Source: an uncultured Sulfolobales archaeon | Lineage (GTDB): Archaea; Thermoproteota; Thermoprotei_A; Sulfolobales; NBVN01 | Length of the DNA stretch: 64,000 nucleotides | Assembly (NCBI GenBank): GCA_938073905.1 | Contig: CALJEN010000005.1 | Span: 1-64,000, forward strand | Direction of reading: 5' to 3' | Shown: positions 43,104 through 52,065 of the stretch, piece after piece | How the letters are laid out: each line of letters begins with the position of its first letter | Numbering within the stretch: the stretch's first letter is position 1 | The notes under the pieces: generated by a model | Databases searched by the model: none | Told to the model about the DNA's origin: nothing | Seen by the model: the letters and a program-made list of their open reading frames with translations, nothing else | Made by a program: the position numbers and the translations under genes

Positions 43104-44114
43104 ATGGTGGGCTACTACGTCAGGAGGGCTCTGCTCGGGCTGACCCTCATCCTGGGTCTAATCGCGCTCGTTTACTTGTTCGTGTACGTAGCGCCGGGCA
43201 ACCCGGCGTACGTCTGGGCGGGTAAGCCAAGAGGGCCTAAGGCCGCGGAAGCTATAGAGCTGGCCGCGAGGGAGCTGGGCCTAGACCAGCCGCTACACAT
43301 CCAGGTGGCGTCGTTCGTCTGCAGGTTCCTGACGGGATCCTGGGGGGCGTCTGTGGCGTTCAAGAGACCCGTGGCCGAGGTAGTGCTCGGGGCCTTTAAG
43401 GCCACCACAGAGCTCCTGCTACTCTCCTACGCGATCTCTATCCCGCTGGGCCTCTACCTCGGAATATTCATGGCTCTGAGGAGGGGGAGCGCGGCGGACA
43501 AGGTGTTGAAGTTCCTCTCTTCTCTGCTGGCAAGCATTCCCAGGTTCTGGCTCGCGGTTGTGGTCATTTTCGCGTTCTACCTCATCGGGTTCCAGCCCCT
43601 GGGAAGAATAGACCCGCGCTACCTAGCCGAGTTCAGGGAGGTGACGGGTTTCTACCTCCTCGACGCGCTCCTGATGTCGAGGCCGGACGCGTTTCTGGAC
43701 GTGCTGGCCAGACTCATCCCACCAGCACTGATCGTGGCTGTGTATCCGACCTTCTACGTGGCGAAGTACGTGAGGTTCGCGCTGTCGGAGAAGCTCTACG
43801 AAGACTACGTCGTAGAGGCTATATCCCTCGGTGTGTCGAGGCGGACTCTCGTGATGAGGTACTCTCTGAGGGGAGTCCTCCCAGCAGCTTTCCAGCTCTT
43901 CGGCATAAACCTCGTCTACAGCTTCGTGGACGCCGCGGTGGTCGAGACGGTCTTTATGAGGGAGGGGATCGGGAGGGTCTTGGTCGAGGGGCTGCTGAGG
44001 AGCGACTACCCGCTAATAGTGGCGGCGTTCTTCACGGTATCCCTGGTCATGCTGGCGGTCAACAGCGCCGTGGACCTGGTGCAGAAAAAACTAGAGCCCA
44101 GGGTTAGGGTATGA
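43104..44114 (+). CDS. Oligopeptide ABC transporter permease, DppB/OppB type
   Basis: 336 residues, six membrane segments. The N-terminal segment LIALVYLFVYVAPGNPAY is typical of DppB, and the EAA loop reads VVEAISLGVSRRTLVMRYSLRGVLPAA, the contact site for the ATPase. It starts 15 bases after the binding protein and overlaps the next permease by 4 bases. Confidence 0.93.
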   Translation: MVGYYVRRALLGLTLILGLIALVYLFVYVAPGNPAYVWAGKPRGPKAAEAIELAARELGLDQPLHIQVASFVCRFLTGSWGASVAFKRPVAEVVLGAFKATTELLLLSYAISIPLGLYLGIFMALRRGSAADKVLKFLSSLLASIPRFWLAVVVIFAFYLIGFQPLGRIDPRYLAEFREVTGFYLLDALLMSRPDAFLDVLARLIPPALIVAVYPTFYVAKYVRFALSEKLYEDYVVEAISLGVSRRTLVMRYSLRGVLPAAFQLFGINLVYSFVDAAVVETVFMREGIGRVLVEGLLRSDYPLIVAAFFTVSLVMLAVNSAVDLVQKKLEPRVRV

Positions 44115-45007
44115 GCCGCGCGAGACCCTCCGGGGAGCGCGAGACCCTCCGTCGCTGCTGGCGGAGGAGAAGCTTTAGGGCGGGTGTGGCAATACTGGTA
44201 GCCCTCGCACTGGTAGCTGTTCTAAGCCCAGTGCTAGCTCCCTACCCCGATGAGGGGGAGGGCCTGGTGACCGATGCCGCCAGGCTGAGGGGCCCTCTAC
44301 CCCCCTCCGCGGCGCACCCCTTCGGGACGGACGTCTTCGGGCGCGACGTTCTCAGCAGGGTCCTCGTCGGCTCTAGGTACTCCCTCCTCCAGACGGTCCT
44401 GGTGATGGTCGGCAGCCTGGCCCTCGGGGTCTTCCTGGGGGTCTTGGCTGGGTACCTCGGCGGGGTACCCGAGGCCTTAATAAGCTATGCCGTCGAGCTC
44501 TTCCTGCCGCTCCCTCCCGTAGTGGTGGCAGCCGCTCTCTCGGTCGTTATCGGACCGGGCATGCTCACGGTCGCGCTGTCCCTCGTGCTGACCTGGTGGG
44601 CTTGGTACGCTAGGATAGCCCACGTCCAGAGCAGGGAGCTCCGCGACCTAGACTTCGTCAAGGTGAGCGAGGCCCTGGGTTTTGGGAAGATCCACGTCGC
44701 TCTCCACCACGTGCTCCCGAACGTGGCGCCCAAGGTGGTAGTGCAGTCGGTCCTGGACTCGGCCTCCGTACTGCTCGAGATCTCCTCCATAAACTTCCTG
44801 ATAGGGAGCGTCGCGACGGCCTTCGATGCCCCGGACTGGGGAACGATGATCGGGTACGGGTTCAGGTACATAACCACCTATTGGTGGATGAGCTTCTTCC
44901 CGGGTCTCTTCCTGACCCTCGCCGCCTTCGGATTCATACTCGTGGGAGACGCGCTCAGCGAGGAGAGCAGCCCGAGCCTCAGGAGGAGGTGGTGGCTGTG
45001 GTTCTAG
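44111..45007 (+). CDS. Oligopeptide ABC transporter permease, DppC/OppC type
   Basis: 298 residues. It shows the DppC signature AHPFGTDVFGRDVLSRVLVGSRYSL and the EAA loop DFVKVSEALGFGKIHVALHHVLPNVAP. Starts with ATGA overlap to dppB and overlaps the following ATPase by 10 bases, so the operon is tightly coupled. Confidence 0.93.
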   Translation: MSRARPSGERETLRRCWRRRSFRAGVAILVALALVAVLSPVLAPYPDEGEGLVTDAARLRGPLPPSAAHPFGTDVFGRDVLSRVLVGSRYSLLQTVLVMVGSLALGVFLGVLAGYLGGVPEALISYAVELFLPLPPVVVAAALSVVIGPGMLTVALSLVLTWWAWYARIAHVQSRELRDLDFVKVSEALGFGKIHVALHHVLPNVAPKVVVQSVLDSASVLLEISSINFLIGSVATAFDAPDWGTMIGYGFRYITTYWWMSFFPGLFLTLAAFGFILVGDALSEESSPSLRRRWWLWF

Positions 45008-45942
45008 CCCAGGAGAGCAGGACCGCGGTGCTGGCCGAGTCTCTTAGCCTGGGCTACGAGGACATGGGTGCGGTCTTCTGGGCAGTAAGGGGCGTAAGCC
45101 TCGAGCTGCCCAGAGGCGGCTCCCTCTGCATCGTCGGGGAGAGCGGCAGCGGCAAGACGACCCTGGGGAACGCGATAGCGGGGATCATACCTCCCTACGT
45201 TCGGACGGACGGCAGGCTCGTCGTGGGGGGTGTGGAGGTGGTGAGAGGCTCCAGGGTCGTGGGGGCCGACAGGATCAGGGGTAGAGTGGTCACCAGGATA
45301 CCGCAGAACCCGGCAGCCTCCCTCAACCCGTACCTCCGGGTCGGGGAGATCTTCTACGACGTCCTCAGGGACTCGCGAGGCATCGGGAGCAGGAGCGAGT
45401 CTCGGGGGGAGGCCCGGAGGCTGCTCTCGCTCGTAGGCCTCGAGGAGGAAGTCCTGGACATGTATCCCCACGAGCTGAGCGGGGGCATGAGCCAGAGGGT
45501 AGCCATAGCCTTGTCCCTTGCCCCGGGGCCCTCTATCGTAGTGGCCGACGAGCCTACGAGCAATCTGGACGCGTACCTGAGGGGCTACATAGTCCGGCTC
45601 ATAGGAGACCTGAACAGGAGGCTCGGCATGACCCTGGTGGTGATAACCCACGACATTTCCGTCGCCGAGCTGATGTGCGGAGACCTGAGCGTCGTGTTCC
45701 TCGGAGAGATAGTCGAGCGCGGTTCCGTGAGCGAGGTGCTCAGGAAGCCTCTTCACCCCTACACCAGCGAGCTCATCGAGGCCTCGGTCCTCGAAAGGGC
45801 CGGCCGGAAATCTGGGATGCGAACTGAGGGGTGCGCTTACTACGCTAGGTGCCCCCATGCCGGCGGCGAGTGCCTCAAGCCTCCTCCTATGCTAAGGCTA
45901 GGCGATGGGAGGGAGGTAAGGTGCTGGAGGCTAGCGCGGTGA
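44998..45942 (+). CDS. Oligopeptide ABC transporter ATPase, DppD type
   Basis: 314 residues. Walker A GESGSGKTT, Q-loop RIPQNPAASLNP, signature LSGGMSQRVAIALSL, Walker B SIVVADEPTSNLD and the H-loop ITHDISVAELM, ending with the Cys-rich oligopeptide tail (CAYYARCPHAGGECLKPPP) that binds a [4Fe-4S] cluster in characterised DppD proteins. Among several GTGs in the overlap with dppC I chose 44998, which has AGGAGG at a suitable distance; the open frame extends upstream inside dppC. Confidence 0.92.
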   Translation: MVLAQESRTAVLAESLSLGYEDMGAVFWAVRGVSLELPRGGSLCIVGESGSGKTTLGNAIAGIIPPYVRTDGRLVVGGVEVVRGSRVVGADRIRGRVVTRIPQNPAASLNPYLRVGEIFYDVLRDSRGIGSRSESRGEARRLLSLVGLEEEVLDMYPHELSGGMSQRVAIALSLAPGPSIVVADEPTSNLDAYLRGYIVRLIGDLNRRLGMTLVVITHDISVAELMCGDLSVVFLGEIVERGSVSEVLRKPLHPYTSELIEASVLERAGRKSGMRTEGCAYYARCPHAGGECLKPPPMLRLGDGREVRCWRLAR

Positions 45943-46859
45943 GGCCCGTAGTCCGAGTGCGCGACCTGTGGGTGGAGTACTCACCAGCCTCCGGCCTCTT
46001 CGGGAGAAGGAAAATCCTCGCGCTACGGGGCGTGAGCTTCGAGGTCGCGGAGGGGGAGACGTACGGGGTGGTGGGGGCCAGTGGAAGCGGAAAGTCGACG
46101 CTCCTCAAGGCCATCATGGGCTTCGTGAAGCCGACCGGCGGGACCGTTGAGATCGACGGGGTGGATCTCTACGGCGTAGACGGGGGGACCAGGAGGGGTA
46201 TTGTGAGGAGGATAGGGTACGTCTCCCAGAACCCGCTGGCAGCTGTGGACCCTCGGTACAGGGTGAGGGATATAGTGGCGGAGCCTCTCAGGGCCAGCGG
46301 CGTGTCGAAGAGGGAGATCGACAGAGTGCTGTCCGCACTGCTCGAGATGGTAGACCTAGACCCGGGCGTGATGGACCTGCTCCCCCACGAGCTCAGCCTG
46401 GGCATGCTCCAGAGGGTGGTCATAGCTAGAGCCATAGCCGCGAAGCCTAGGGTTCTTCTGCTCGACGAGCCGACATCGGCCCTGGACTCGATCACCCAGT
46501 CGCACATAGTGTCCCTCCTGGGGGGACTGAGAGACCTCTTCGGCTACACGAGCATCCTGGTCTCACACGACCTCAGAGTGGTAGCTCGCTTGGCGAGCAG
46601 GCTGGCAATCATGATGGCCGGCCTGATGCTCGAGGAGGGCCCCACCTCCAGCGTCCTGGAGAAACCCCTCCACCCCTACGCGCGCGAGCTCGTGGAGTCT
46701 CTGAAGCTGAAGGAGGTGGGAGAGGTGTTCACGGTGAACCCGAACGCGTGTCCCTTCTACACGCGCTGCTCGCAGAGACTCGACGGGAGGTGCCGGGAGG
46801 TACCGCCCCTCGCCGAGATCGGTGGTGCGAGGAGGGTCAGGTGCTGGCTCTACACTTAG
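45921..46859 (+). CDS. Oligopeptide ABC transporter ATPase, DppF type
   Basis: 312 residues. Walker A GASGSGKST, Q-loop YVSQNPLAAVDP, a signature that reads LSLGMLQRVVIARAI (L in place of the first G of SGG), Walker B VLLLDEPTSALD, H-loop VSHDLRVVARL, and a C-terminal Cys cluster CPFYTRCSQRLDGRC. GTG 45921 is preceded by GGAGGTAA and overlaps dppD by 22 bases. It pairs with DppD to drive transport. Confidence 0.92.
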   Translation: MLEASAVRPVVRVRDLWVEYSPASGLFGRRKILALRGVSFEVAEGETYGVVGASGSGKSTLLKAIMGFVKPTGGTVEIDGVDLYGVDGGTRRGIVRRIGYVSQNPLAAVDPRYRVRDIVAEPLRASGVSKREIDRVLSALLEMVDLDPGVMDLLPHELSLGMLQRVVIARAIAAKPRVLLLDEPTSALDSITQSHIVSLLGGLRDLFGYTSILVSHDLRVVARLASRLAIMMAGLMLEEGPTSSVLEKPLHPYARELVESLKLKEVGEVFTVNPNACPFYTRCSQRLDGRCREVPPLAEIGGARRVRCWLYT

Positions 46860-46860
46860 A

Positions 46861-47709
46861 TCATGCAGGTTTAGTCCTCTGGCGCGACCTCTTGTGCACC
46901 AAGTAGAGGGAGGCCGCGGTCGCGACGAACATGGCAGAGGGTATCCAGAGATTTTCGGAGAACCTGAGCAGCGCCCTACCATTCTCGTGGCTCAGCTTGA
47001 AGACGCCGAAGAGCACCAGGTCTAGGGCCACTCTGTAGGAGCGCACGCAGACCCCCTCGAGAGACCCTGAGCACGAACCCCCCGCGCACGGTAGCTCCTT
47101 CTCCACCTCCTCCCCGTCCTCCCTATCCACGTAAAGGAGCCGGGCTCTGGTGACGGAGGCTCCCGCGGGCTCGACGCGGACGCTCAAGTTGCACAGCTGG
47201 ACCGTGAAAACGAAGTAGAGCTCCAGGGGATAGTGAGGCAGGATGAAGTCCTCGTAGCGCCCGATCCGGGACGTGTTTATGGGGGGGCCGGGGTAGGGAA
47301 TGCCAACGCCGTCGTCGAAGACCTTCAGCCTGGGCTGTACGACTTCCTGGTCGACCCTCACCAGCCTGCTCTCTCCGAGCACTGCCCTCCTACCCTCCTC
47401 CCCCGCGGGTATGACGAAGTCCTCGACGCTCTCGCCGAGCTGGAGCTCGACCACGTAGCTCCTGTTCCCCGTGGGAGCTATGTACGCTACTCGATAGAGC
47501 GTGACGTTTACAACCCTCGCGCCGTCTACGCTGAGGTCGAAGAGCTCTCCTCCTATTGGGACGTAGCCGTATGCTGCTAGAAGCGCGTAGAGTATGGAGA
47601 GCGAGACCCCCAGAGCTAGTAGTGGTCTCCCAGACCTCCTCTCGGGAGCCCTCTTCGGTCTTCTGTACTTCCTATACTTGCCCACGACCGGCAGACCCAA
47701 GTATGCCAC
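46861..47709 (-). CDS. Membrane protein of unknown family with large outer domain
   Basis: 282 residues: a basic N-terminal tail (KYRKYRRPKRAPERRSGR), one membrane span (about 30-48), an extracytoplasmic beta domain of about 190 residues with sequons and two Cys pairs (CAGGSC, GVCVR), then a second span near 255-272 and a basic C-terminus. Both ends should lie in the cytoplasm. Start GTG lies at the end of a GCAAAAATAC box, so promoter spacing is short. Convergent with the peptide transporter operon, one base apart. No family recognised. Confidence 0.65.
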   Translation of the reverse strand: MAYLGLPVVGKYRKYRRPKRAPERRSGRPLLALGVSLSILYALLAAYGYVPIGGELFDLSVDGARVVNVTLYRVAYIAPTGNRSYVVELQLGESVEDFVIPAGEEGRRAVLGESRLVRVDQEVVQPRLKVFDDGVGIPYPGPPINTSRIGRYEDFILPHYPLELYFVFTVQLCNLSVRVEPAGASVTRARLLYVDREDGEEVEKELPCAGGSCSGSLEGVCVRSYRVALDLVLFGVFKLSHENGRALLRFSENLWIPSAMFVATAASLYLVHKRSRQRTKPA

Positions 47710-48123
47710 GCTGCGGAGTATTTTTGCTACGAGCTAGGCCTCTCGCGAGTGCTCTGGTCGACGCTCAAGCCCTCGGACTCGGCGGAAACGGGATTACCCG
47801 CGCGGGCTACCTTTTCGTAGTCTCCGGAGATCTCCGCCTCCAGGAGGTTTCCTCTGAGCCCCCGAGCTCTGCGCAAGCTATGTTTCGATGCCTTTCACCG
47901 CCACCACCAGCTCTACAGCTACGGCCTTTTGCGCAGCGGCTCGTCCGAGGGCTCGAAGGGGAGCCCGGTTCCCTTCCGAACCCCGCGCTCTCCGGAGGGT
48001 CTGGCGAGCCTTGCGGTCGCTTAAAAGATACCGCCCGAGCTGTGCGCGGGGAAGGCTATCGGCACCGACTCTCCCGACTATGGCCGCAGCTTTCTAGCTC
48101 TCCTTCTTATCCTCTCCCTAGCT
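47710..48123. other. 414-base stretch without a supported gene
   Basis: Frames here are Pro/Ser/Arg-rich and do not look coding, except the last 40 bases before 48124, which continue the hydrophobic start of the glycosyltransferase. A TATA-like GCTTAAAAGATA at 48018-48029 is the only clear signal. Confidence 0.4.
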
Positions 48124-49464
48124 GTGAGCGGGGTCTCGGCCTACCTGCACTCACCCTCGACGCCGGTGCTCTTGGGGAACCTCGGGCTGAAGTATAGCGA
48201 CATAGTCTACGGGGTGTACTATCCGCGCTTCTCGCCGGACCCGGCGGTCTCCTCTAGGTACTGGTACAACGCGGAGGCCCTCGAGTCCCTGCTGAGGGGG
48301 GAGCCCCGGTGCCCCGTCCCCTACGTCGACTACGCGTTCGAGTACCCCCCGCTCGTCGGGCTCCTGTGGTACTCCACCACCTGCCTCTCCGCGCTGGCGA
48401 CAGCGGGGGAGCACCGGCCTAGCGTCCGCGTGGACCGCATTGCTGAGCTCCACTTCGCGCTCAACGCCGCAGCCCTCTCCATCTTCGTAGTCCTTTCGGT
48501 ACTCTTCCTCTGGAAGCTCGCCGAGTCTCTCGGCTGGGCCTTCGGTCCGCGGGTCGCGACCCTCTGGCTCCTCCTCCCGTCGACCGTGCTCTACTCGGTC
48601 TACAACTGGGACGCGATGTGCGCGGCACTGGCTCTCGGATCGCTAGTCGCGTTCGCGAGGAGGAGGTACCTCGCCTCTGGTCTCCTGCTCGGAGCGTCCG
48701 TGGCGGCGAAGCTCATGACCGCGTCAGTGGCGTACGTCCTCTTCCTCCACCTGCTGTTCGGGAAGCGCGGCGACGCCAGGCTGCGCGACGCCGGCCACTT
48801 CCTGGCGGGCCTCGCAGTGGCCGGAGCCCTCCCCTACTTAGCCCTGCTGGCACTGTCCCCCGCCGGGTTCCGCGACTTCGTGACCCACCACTACGCCTGG
48901 TACTGCGAGAACTGCCTCTACATGGTCTTCGTCCACGACATACACAGCCCCGCTCACAGACTGCTGGCAATAGCATCGGTCTCCGCGCTGGCGGCAGCGG
49001 TGGCCCTCCTCGTGGCCAGGGGGAGAGGCTCGGAAGACGGCCTCCTGCCCTACAGGCTCTCGGCGGTCTCCGCGCTGGGAGCCGTTCTCTCCAACTACGT
49101 CTTCTCTCCCCAGATGGTCCTGCTCTTCTCCCCGCTGGTTCTCGCCTTTTCCCGCAGGGCGAGCCGGGCCCTCTACGCGGTGTCGGACGTCGCCAACTTC
49201 TCCATAATGTTCTCGTTCTTCCGCGACTACGAACTCAGGCTCTTCCTCAGGGAGGTCGGGATCCCCGTGAGCGTGAGGTTCAGCCCCTGGACCATAGACT
49301 CGCCCGTGCAGTGGTTCGCCGCCGCGAGGAACCTCCTGCTGCTGGTCGTGCTCGTCATCGAGGTCTCGAGGCTCTCAAGGAGCTGTGACGCTAGGACTCC
49401 CCGCAGGTCTCCCTCTTCAGGACCGCGTCGCGCCACAGCCTCTGAAGCTCCTCCTCCGGTGTAG
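48124..49464 (+). CDS. GT87-like (DUF2029) membrane glycosyltransferase
   Basis: A polytopic membrane protein of 446 residues with about ten spans. The acidic residue after the first span (KYSDIVYG) and the loop FEYPPLVGLLWYS are typical of GT-C enzymes that use lipid-linked sugars; VYNWDAMCAALAL and ASVAAKLMTASV also fit. GTG 48124 is the first start codon in frame, but the hydrophobic segment FLALLLILSLAVSGVSAYL begins before it, so the true start may be non-standard or lie across a small error. Its 3' end overlaps a minus-strand gene by 74 bases. Confidence 0.75.
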   Translation: MSGVSAYLHSPSTPVLLGNLGLKYSDIVYGVYYPRFSPDPAVSSRYWYNAEALESLLRGEPRCPVPYVDYAFEYPPLVGLLWYSTTCLSALATAGEHRPSVRVDRIAELHFALNAAALSIFVVLSVLFLWKLAESLGWAFGPRVATLWLLLPSTVLYSVYNWDAMCAALALGSLVAFARRRYLASGLLLGASVAAKLMTASVAYVLFLHLLFGKRGDARLRDAGHFLAGLAVAGALPYLALLALSPAGFRDFVTHHYAWYCENCLYMVFVHDIHSPAHRLLAIASVSALAAAVALLVARGRGSEDGLLPYRLSAVSALGAVLSNYVFSPQMVLLFSPLVLAFSRRASRALYAVSDVANFSIMFSFFRDYELRLFLREVGIPVSVRFSPWTIDSPVQWFAAARNLLLLVVLVIEVSRLSRSCDARTPRRSPSSGPRRATASEAPPPV

Positions 49465-49765
49465 TCGTCTCGACCAGCTGGCACTCCGCGTAGCCGGGCT
49501 TCACCTCTCCGCGCTCGAACCTCTTCAGCACCAGCTCGGCGGAGCTCCTCGCGGGGTGCGCGACCACGCTTACGTATGCTCTGACGATGGCGGCCACGGT
49601 GGCCTCGCTGAGGACTACGACCTGGTCCGGGAACTCCAAGACCAGTCGCAGGTGCCTGTGACCCCTGGGCACGATGGCGACCACCCTCTCCACGTCGCAG
49701 TTCCCGTACCTCACCACCCTCTTCGTGGAGGCGGTGCTCGAGAGCTCCCCACCGGAGCTCACCAC
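49391..49765 (-). CDS. Small protein of unknown family
   Basis: 124 residues with an alpha/beta pattern: VERVVAIVPRGHRHLRLVLEF, VVVLSEATVAAIVRAYVSVVAHP, and a C-terminal helical part ending with a CGES tail. Composition and codon use are natural. GTG 49765 (or the adjoining GTG) lies about 30 bases after a CTTTTTGG box. The larger open frame covering it, up to 50641, mainly reads the shadow of the SDR gene and is not real. Convergent overlap with the glycosyltransferase. No function recognised. Confidence 0.6.
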   Translation of the reverse strand: MVSSGGELSSTASTKRVVRYGNCDVERVVAIVPRGHRHLRLVLEFPDQVVVLSEATVAAIVRAYVSVVAHPARSSAELVLKRFERGEVKPGYAECQLVETTTPEEELQRLWRDAVLKRETCGES

Positions 49766-49845
49766 CCGCTCACCAATGAGAATAGTGGGAGTCCAAAAAG
49801 GAGAGGGACCGAGGTCGGCGGACCAAGCGGGTTTGGCGCCACGGG

Positions 49846-50823
49846 CTAAGCCTTGGGGGACGATATCCCTAGCCCGAGGTCTATCGGTATCACGATGCCG
49901 TTTATGGCCTCGTTCTCGACCACGTGCCTGACCAGTCTGGCCACCTCCTCGGGCTCGACCAGCCTCGACACCGGAGACCTCTTCAGGTAGTCCCTGAGTA
50001 TCGACCTCGGCACGGCTAGAGCCATCCTGGTCTTGACGAAGCCCGGAGCGATCGCGACGACCCTTATCCCGTACGGTGCTAGCTCCTTGGCTAGGGTATA
50101 CGTGAAGCCAACGAGACCGGACTTCGTCGCAGCGTAGTTGGCCTGCCCGATGTTGCCCACGAGCCCGACTATCGACGATATATTGACTATGACTCCCCCG
50201 CCGGCCCTGACCATGTGCTGTGATACGGCCTTGGAGCAGTGGAAGGCGCCGGTCAGGTTCACCCTTACGACGGCGTCCCAGTCCTCGGGCCTCATCCTCT
50301 GCAGATAGGCGTCCCTGGTTATGCCAGCGTTGTTGACCAGGACGTCTATCCTCCCGAACTTGCTCAGCACCTCGCTCACCCCCCTCTCGACGGACTCCGC
50401 GCTCGAGACGTCCATGGCAACGAACGTCGCTTCTACTCCGAGGGACTTCACGGCCTCTAGAGTCTTCTCCGCGTCCTGATCGTACGCGAGGTCGGCTACG
50501 GCTATCGAGAAGCCCGCTCTGGCCAGCTCCAGGGCTATCGCCGAGCCTATCCCCCTCGCACCACCGGTGACTAGTGCTACCCGGGTCACCCTCACCTCCT
50601 CCCTCGGCACGAACTTCTTCAGCGTGCCGAAGACAGTCCACTCCTCGACGACCTCTCCCTCCATGCCGGTCCTCAGTCTGCCGAAGTACCTGCGGTCTAT
50701 CCTGACGACGGCCCTCCTACCGCTCTCGTCCTCGACCACCCCTATCGCGTACGTGGACTTGTAGGGCGGTACCGGCGTGTAGAGCTCCGTGTAGGTGATC
50801 AGTCTCCAGACCACACCCATCAC
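49846..50823 (-). CDS. OB-fold (DUF35-like) / short-chain dehydrogenase fusion
   Basis: Residues 1-78 resemble the OB-fold half of DUF35 acyl-CoA-associated proteins (YAIGVVEDESGRRAVVRID, GMEGEVVEEWTVFG) without the zinc ribbon. From about residue 80 a complete SDR follows: VALVTGGARGIGSA, DVLVNNAGI, NISSIVG with the catalytic Ser, and YAATKSG with Tyr and Lys; it is FabG-like. It overlaps the thiolase gene by 4 bases. I infer a 3-hydroxyacyl-CoA or 3-ketoacyl-CoA reductase held to the thiolase through the OB domain. Confidence 0.85.
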   Translation of the reverse strand: MMGVVWRLITYTELYTPVPPYKSTYAIGVVEDESGRRAVVRIDRRYFGRLRTGMEGEVVEEWTVFGTLKKFVPREEVRVTRVALVTGGARGIGSAIALELARAGFSIAVADLAYDQDAEKTLEAVKSLGVEATFVAMDVSSAESVERGVSEVLSKFGRIDVLVNNAGITRDAYLQRMRPEDWDAVVRVNLTGAFHCSKAVSQHMVRAGGGVIVNISSIVGLVGNIGQANYAATKSGLVGFTYTLAKELAPYGIRVVAIAPGFVKTRMALAVPRSILRDYLKRSPVSRLVEPEEVARLVRHVVENEAINGIVIPIDLGLGISSPKA

Positions 50824-51971
50824 CTCGAGAAAACCGCTACCGCTACAGTGCCCCCCGTGCCGCCGTGGTTCTCCATGAGCCCCCTCTCGGCGCCTTCGAC
50901 CTGCCTGCTGCCCGCCTCACCCCTCAGCTGCCAGAAGATCTCCGCGGCCATTCCGACGCCCGTAGCTCCTATCGGGTGCCCCTTCGACTTCAGCCCTCCG
51001 CTGGGGTTGACGGGCTTCTCTCCACCGAACATTACGATCCCCTCCCTGAGCAGCTTGGCAGCCTCCCCCCTCTTCGCTAGCCCGAGCATCTCGTACGCTA
51101 TCAGCTCGGCTATCGTGAACGCGTCGTGGACTTCGAGGATGTGCACGTCCTTCACGCCGAGACCCGAGATCCTGAAGGCCTCCTCGGCGGCGAACCTCAT
51201 GGCCCTCAGCTCGGTGATGTCGGGGCGCTCGAAGATCCCCGGAGTGTCGTGAGCGAGTCCCATCCCCTCGATGTAGACCGGTGCGTCCGTGAACCTCCTC
51301 GGCTCGGCGCTGACCACCACGGCGGCCGCCCCGTCGCTTATGAGGGACGAGTCGTAGAGCTTCAGGGGCCACGAGACGTAGGGAGACTTCAGGACGTCCT
51401 CGACGGTGACCTTCCTCCTCATGGCCGCGAGGGGGTTCCTCAGGCCGTTCTCGTGGTTCTTGACCGCTACCAGCGCCAAGTCCTCCTCTGTAGCACCGTA
51501 CCTATCCATGTAGGCCTTGGCTATCATGGCGTAGAGAGATACGAACGGCGCGCCCGCGAGTATCTCCTCGGGGTGACCCGCCGCCATGAGGACCTCGTTC
51601 GCCTCGGCTGCCGTGGGCTGGTGGCTCATCTTCTCGAAGCCGACCACCAGGACGTTCCTCGCTAGCCCGGCCCTAGCCATGCTCCAGGCCAGGTAGAGGG
51701 CCGTCCCACCGGACGCGCAGGCGTTCTCCACCCTCACCCCCTTCGCGCTGGTCCGTCCCAGAAGCGAGAGCGCGTAGGGCACTGTGTGGAGTATCCCACC
51801 GAACCTGTCCGAGAAGTTCGAGACTATGACGAGGTCTATGTCCTCACCGCTAATCCCCTTCTCGACAGAGTTCAGAGCCCCCCGGACCGCCTCCTCGAGC
51901 AGCTCCCACGCCTCCCTCTCCGACCTGAGCTCGTACCCAGTGCTGTAAGCACCGACTATGCCTACCCTCAA
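50820..51971 (-). CDS. Thiolase (SCP2-thiolase-like acetyl-CoA acyltransferase)
   Basis: 383 residues. The nucleophile is C85 in VENACASGGTALYLA; the catalytic His lies in KSKGHPIGATG, and the C-terminal loop reads NHGGTGGT instead of the CGGG loop of classical thiolases, as in archaeal and SCP2-type enzymes. It would split or form 3-ketoacyl-CoA. It is coupled to the OB-SDR gene downstream; archaeal thiolases of this type commonly work with DUF35 partners. Confidence 0.92.
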   Translation of the reverse strand: MRVGIVGAYSTGYELRSEREAWELLEEAVRGALNSVEKGISGEDIDLVIVSNFSDRFGGILHTVPYALSLLGRTSAKGVRVENACASGGTALYLAWSMARAGLARNVLVVGFEKMSHQPTAAEANEVLMAAGHPEEILAGAPFVSLYAMIAKAYMDRYGATEEDLALVAVKNHENGLRNPLAAMRRKVTVEDVLKSPYVSWPLKLYDSSLISDGAAAVVVSAEPRRFTDAPVYIEGMGLAHDTPGIFERPDITELRAMRFAAEEAFRISGLGVKDVHILEVHDAFTIAELIAYEMLGLAKRGEAAKLLREGIVMFGGEKPVNPSGGLKSKGHPIGATGVGMAAEIFWQLRGEAGSRQVEGAERGLMENHGGTGGTVAVAVFSR

Positions 51972-52065
51972 CCTTCTCCCTCCAAGCTAGCACTCCTACC
52001 AAAAAACACTCTCCGGGTTACTCCTGTTTACTCCCGGACGCTCGACCGCTCGCGCTCCGCCTCTA

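Noticed and set aside
49766-50641. The upstream part of a 416-codon minus-strand frame
   Set aside because: This part reads the SDR gene in the wrong frame; only the last 124 codons (49391-49765) look like a protein.
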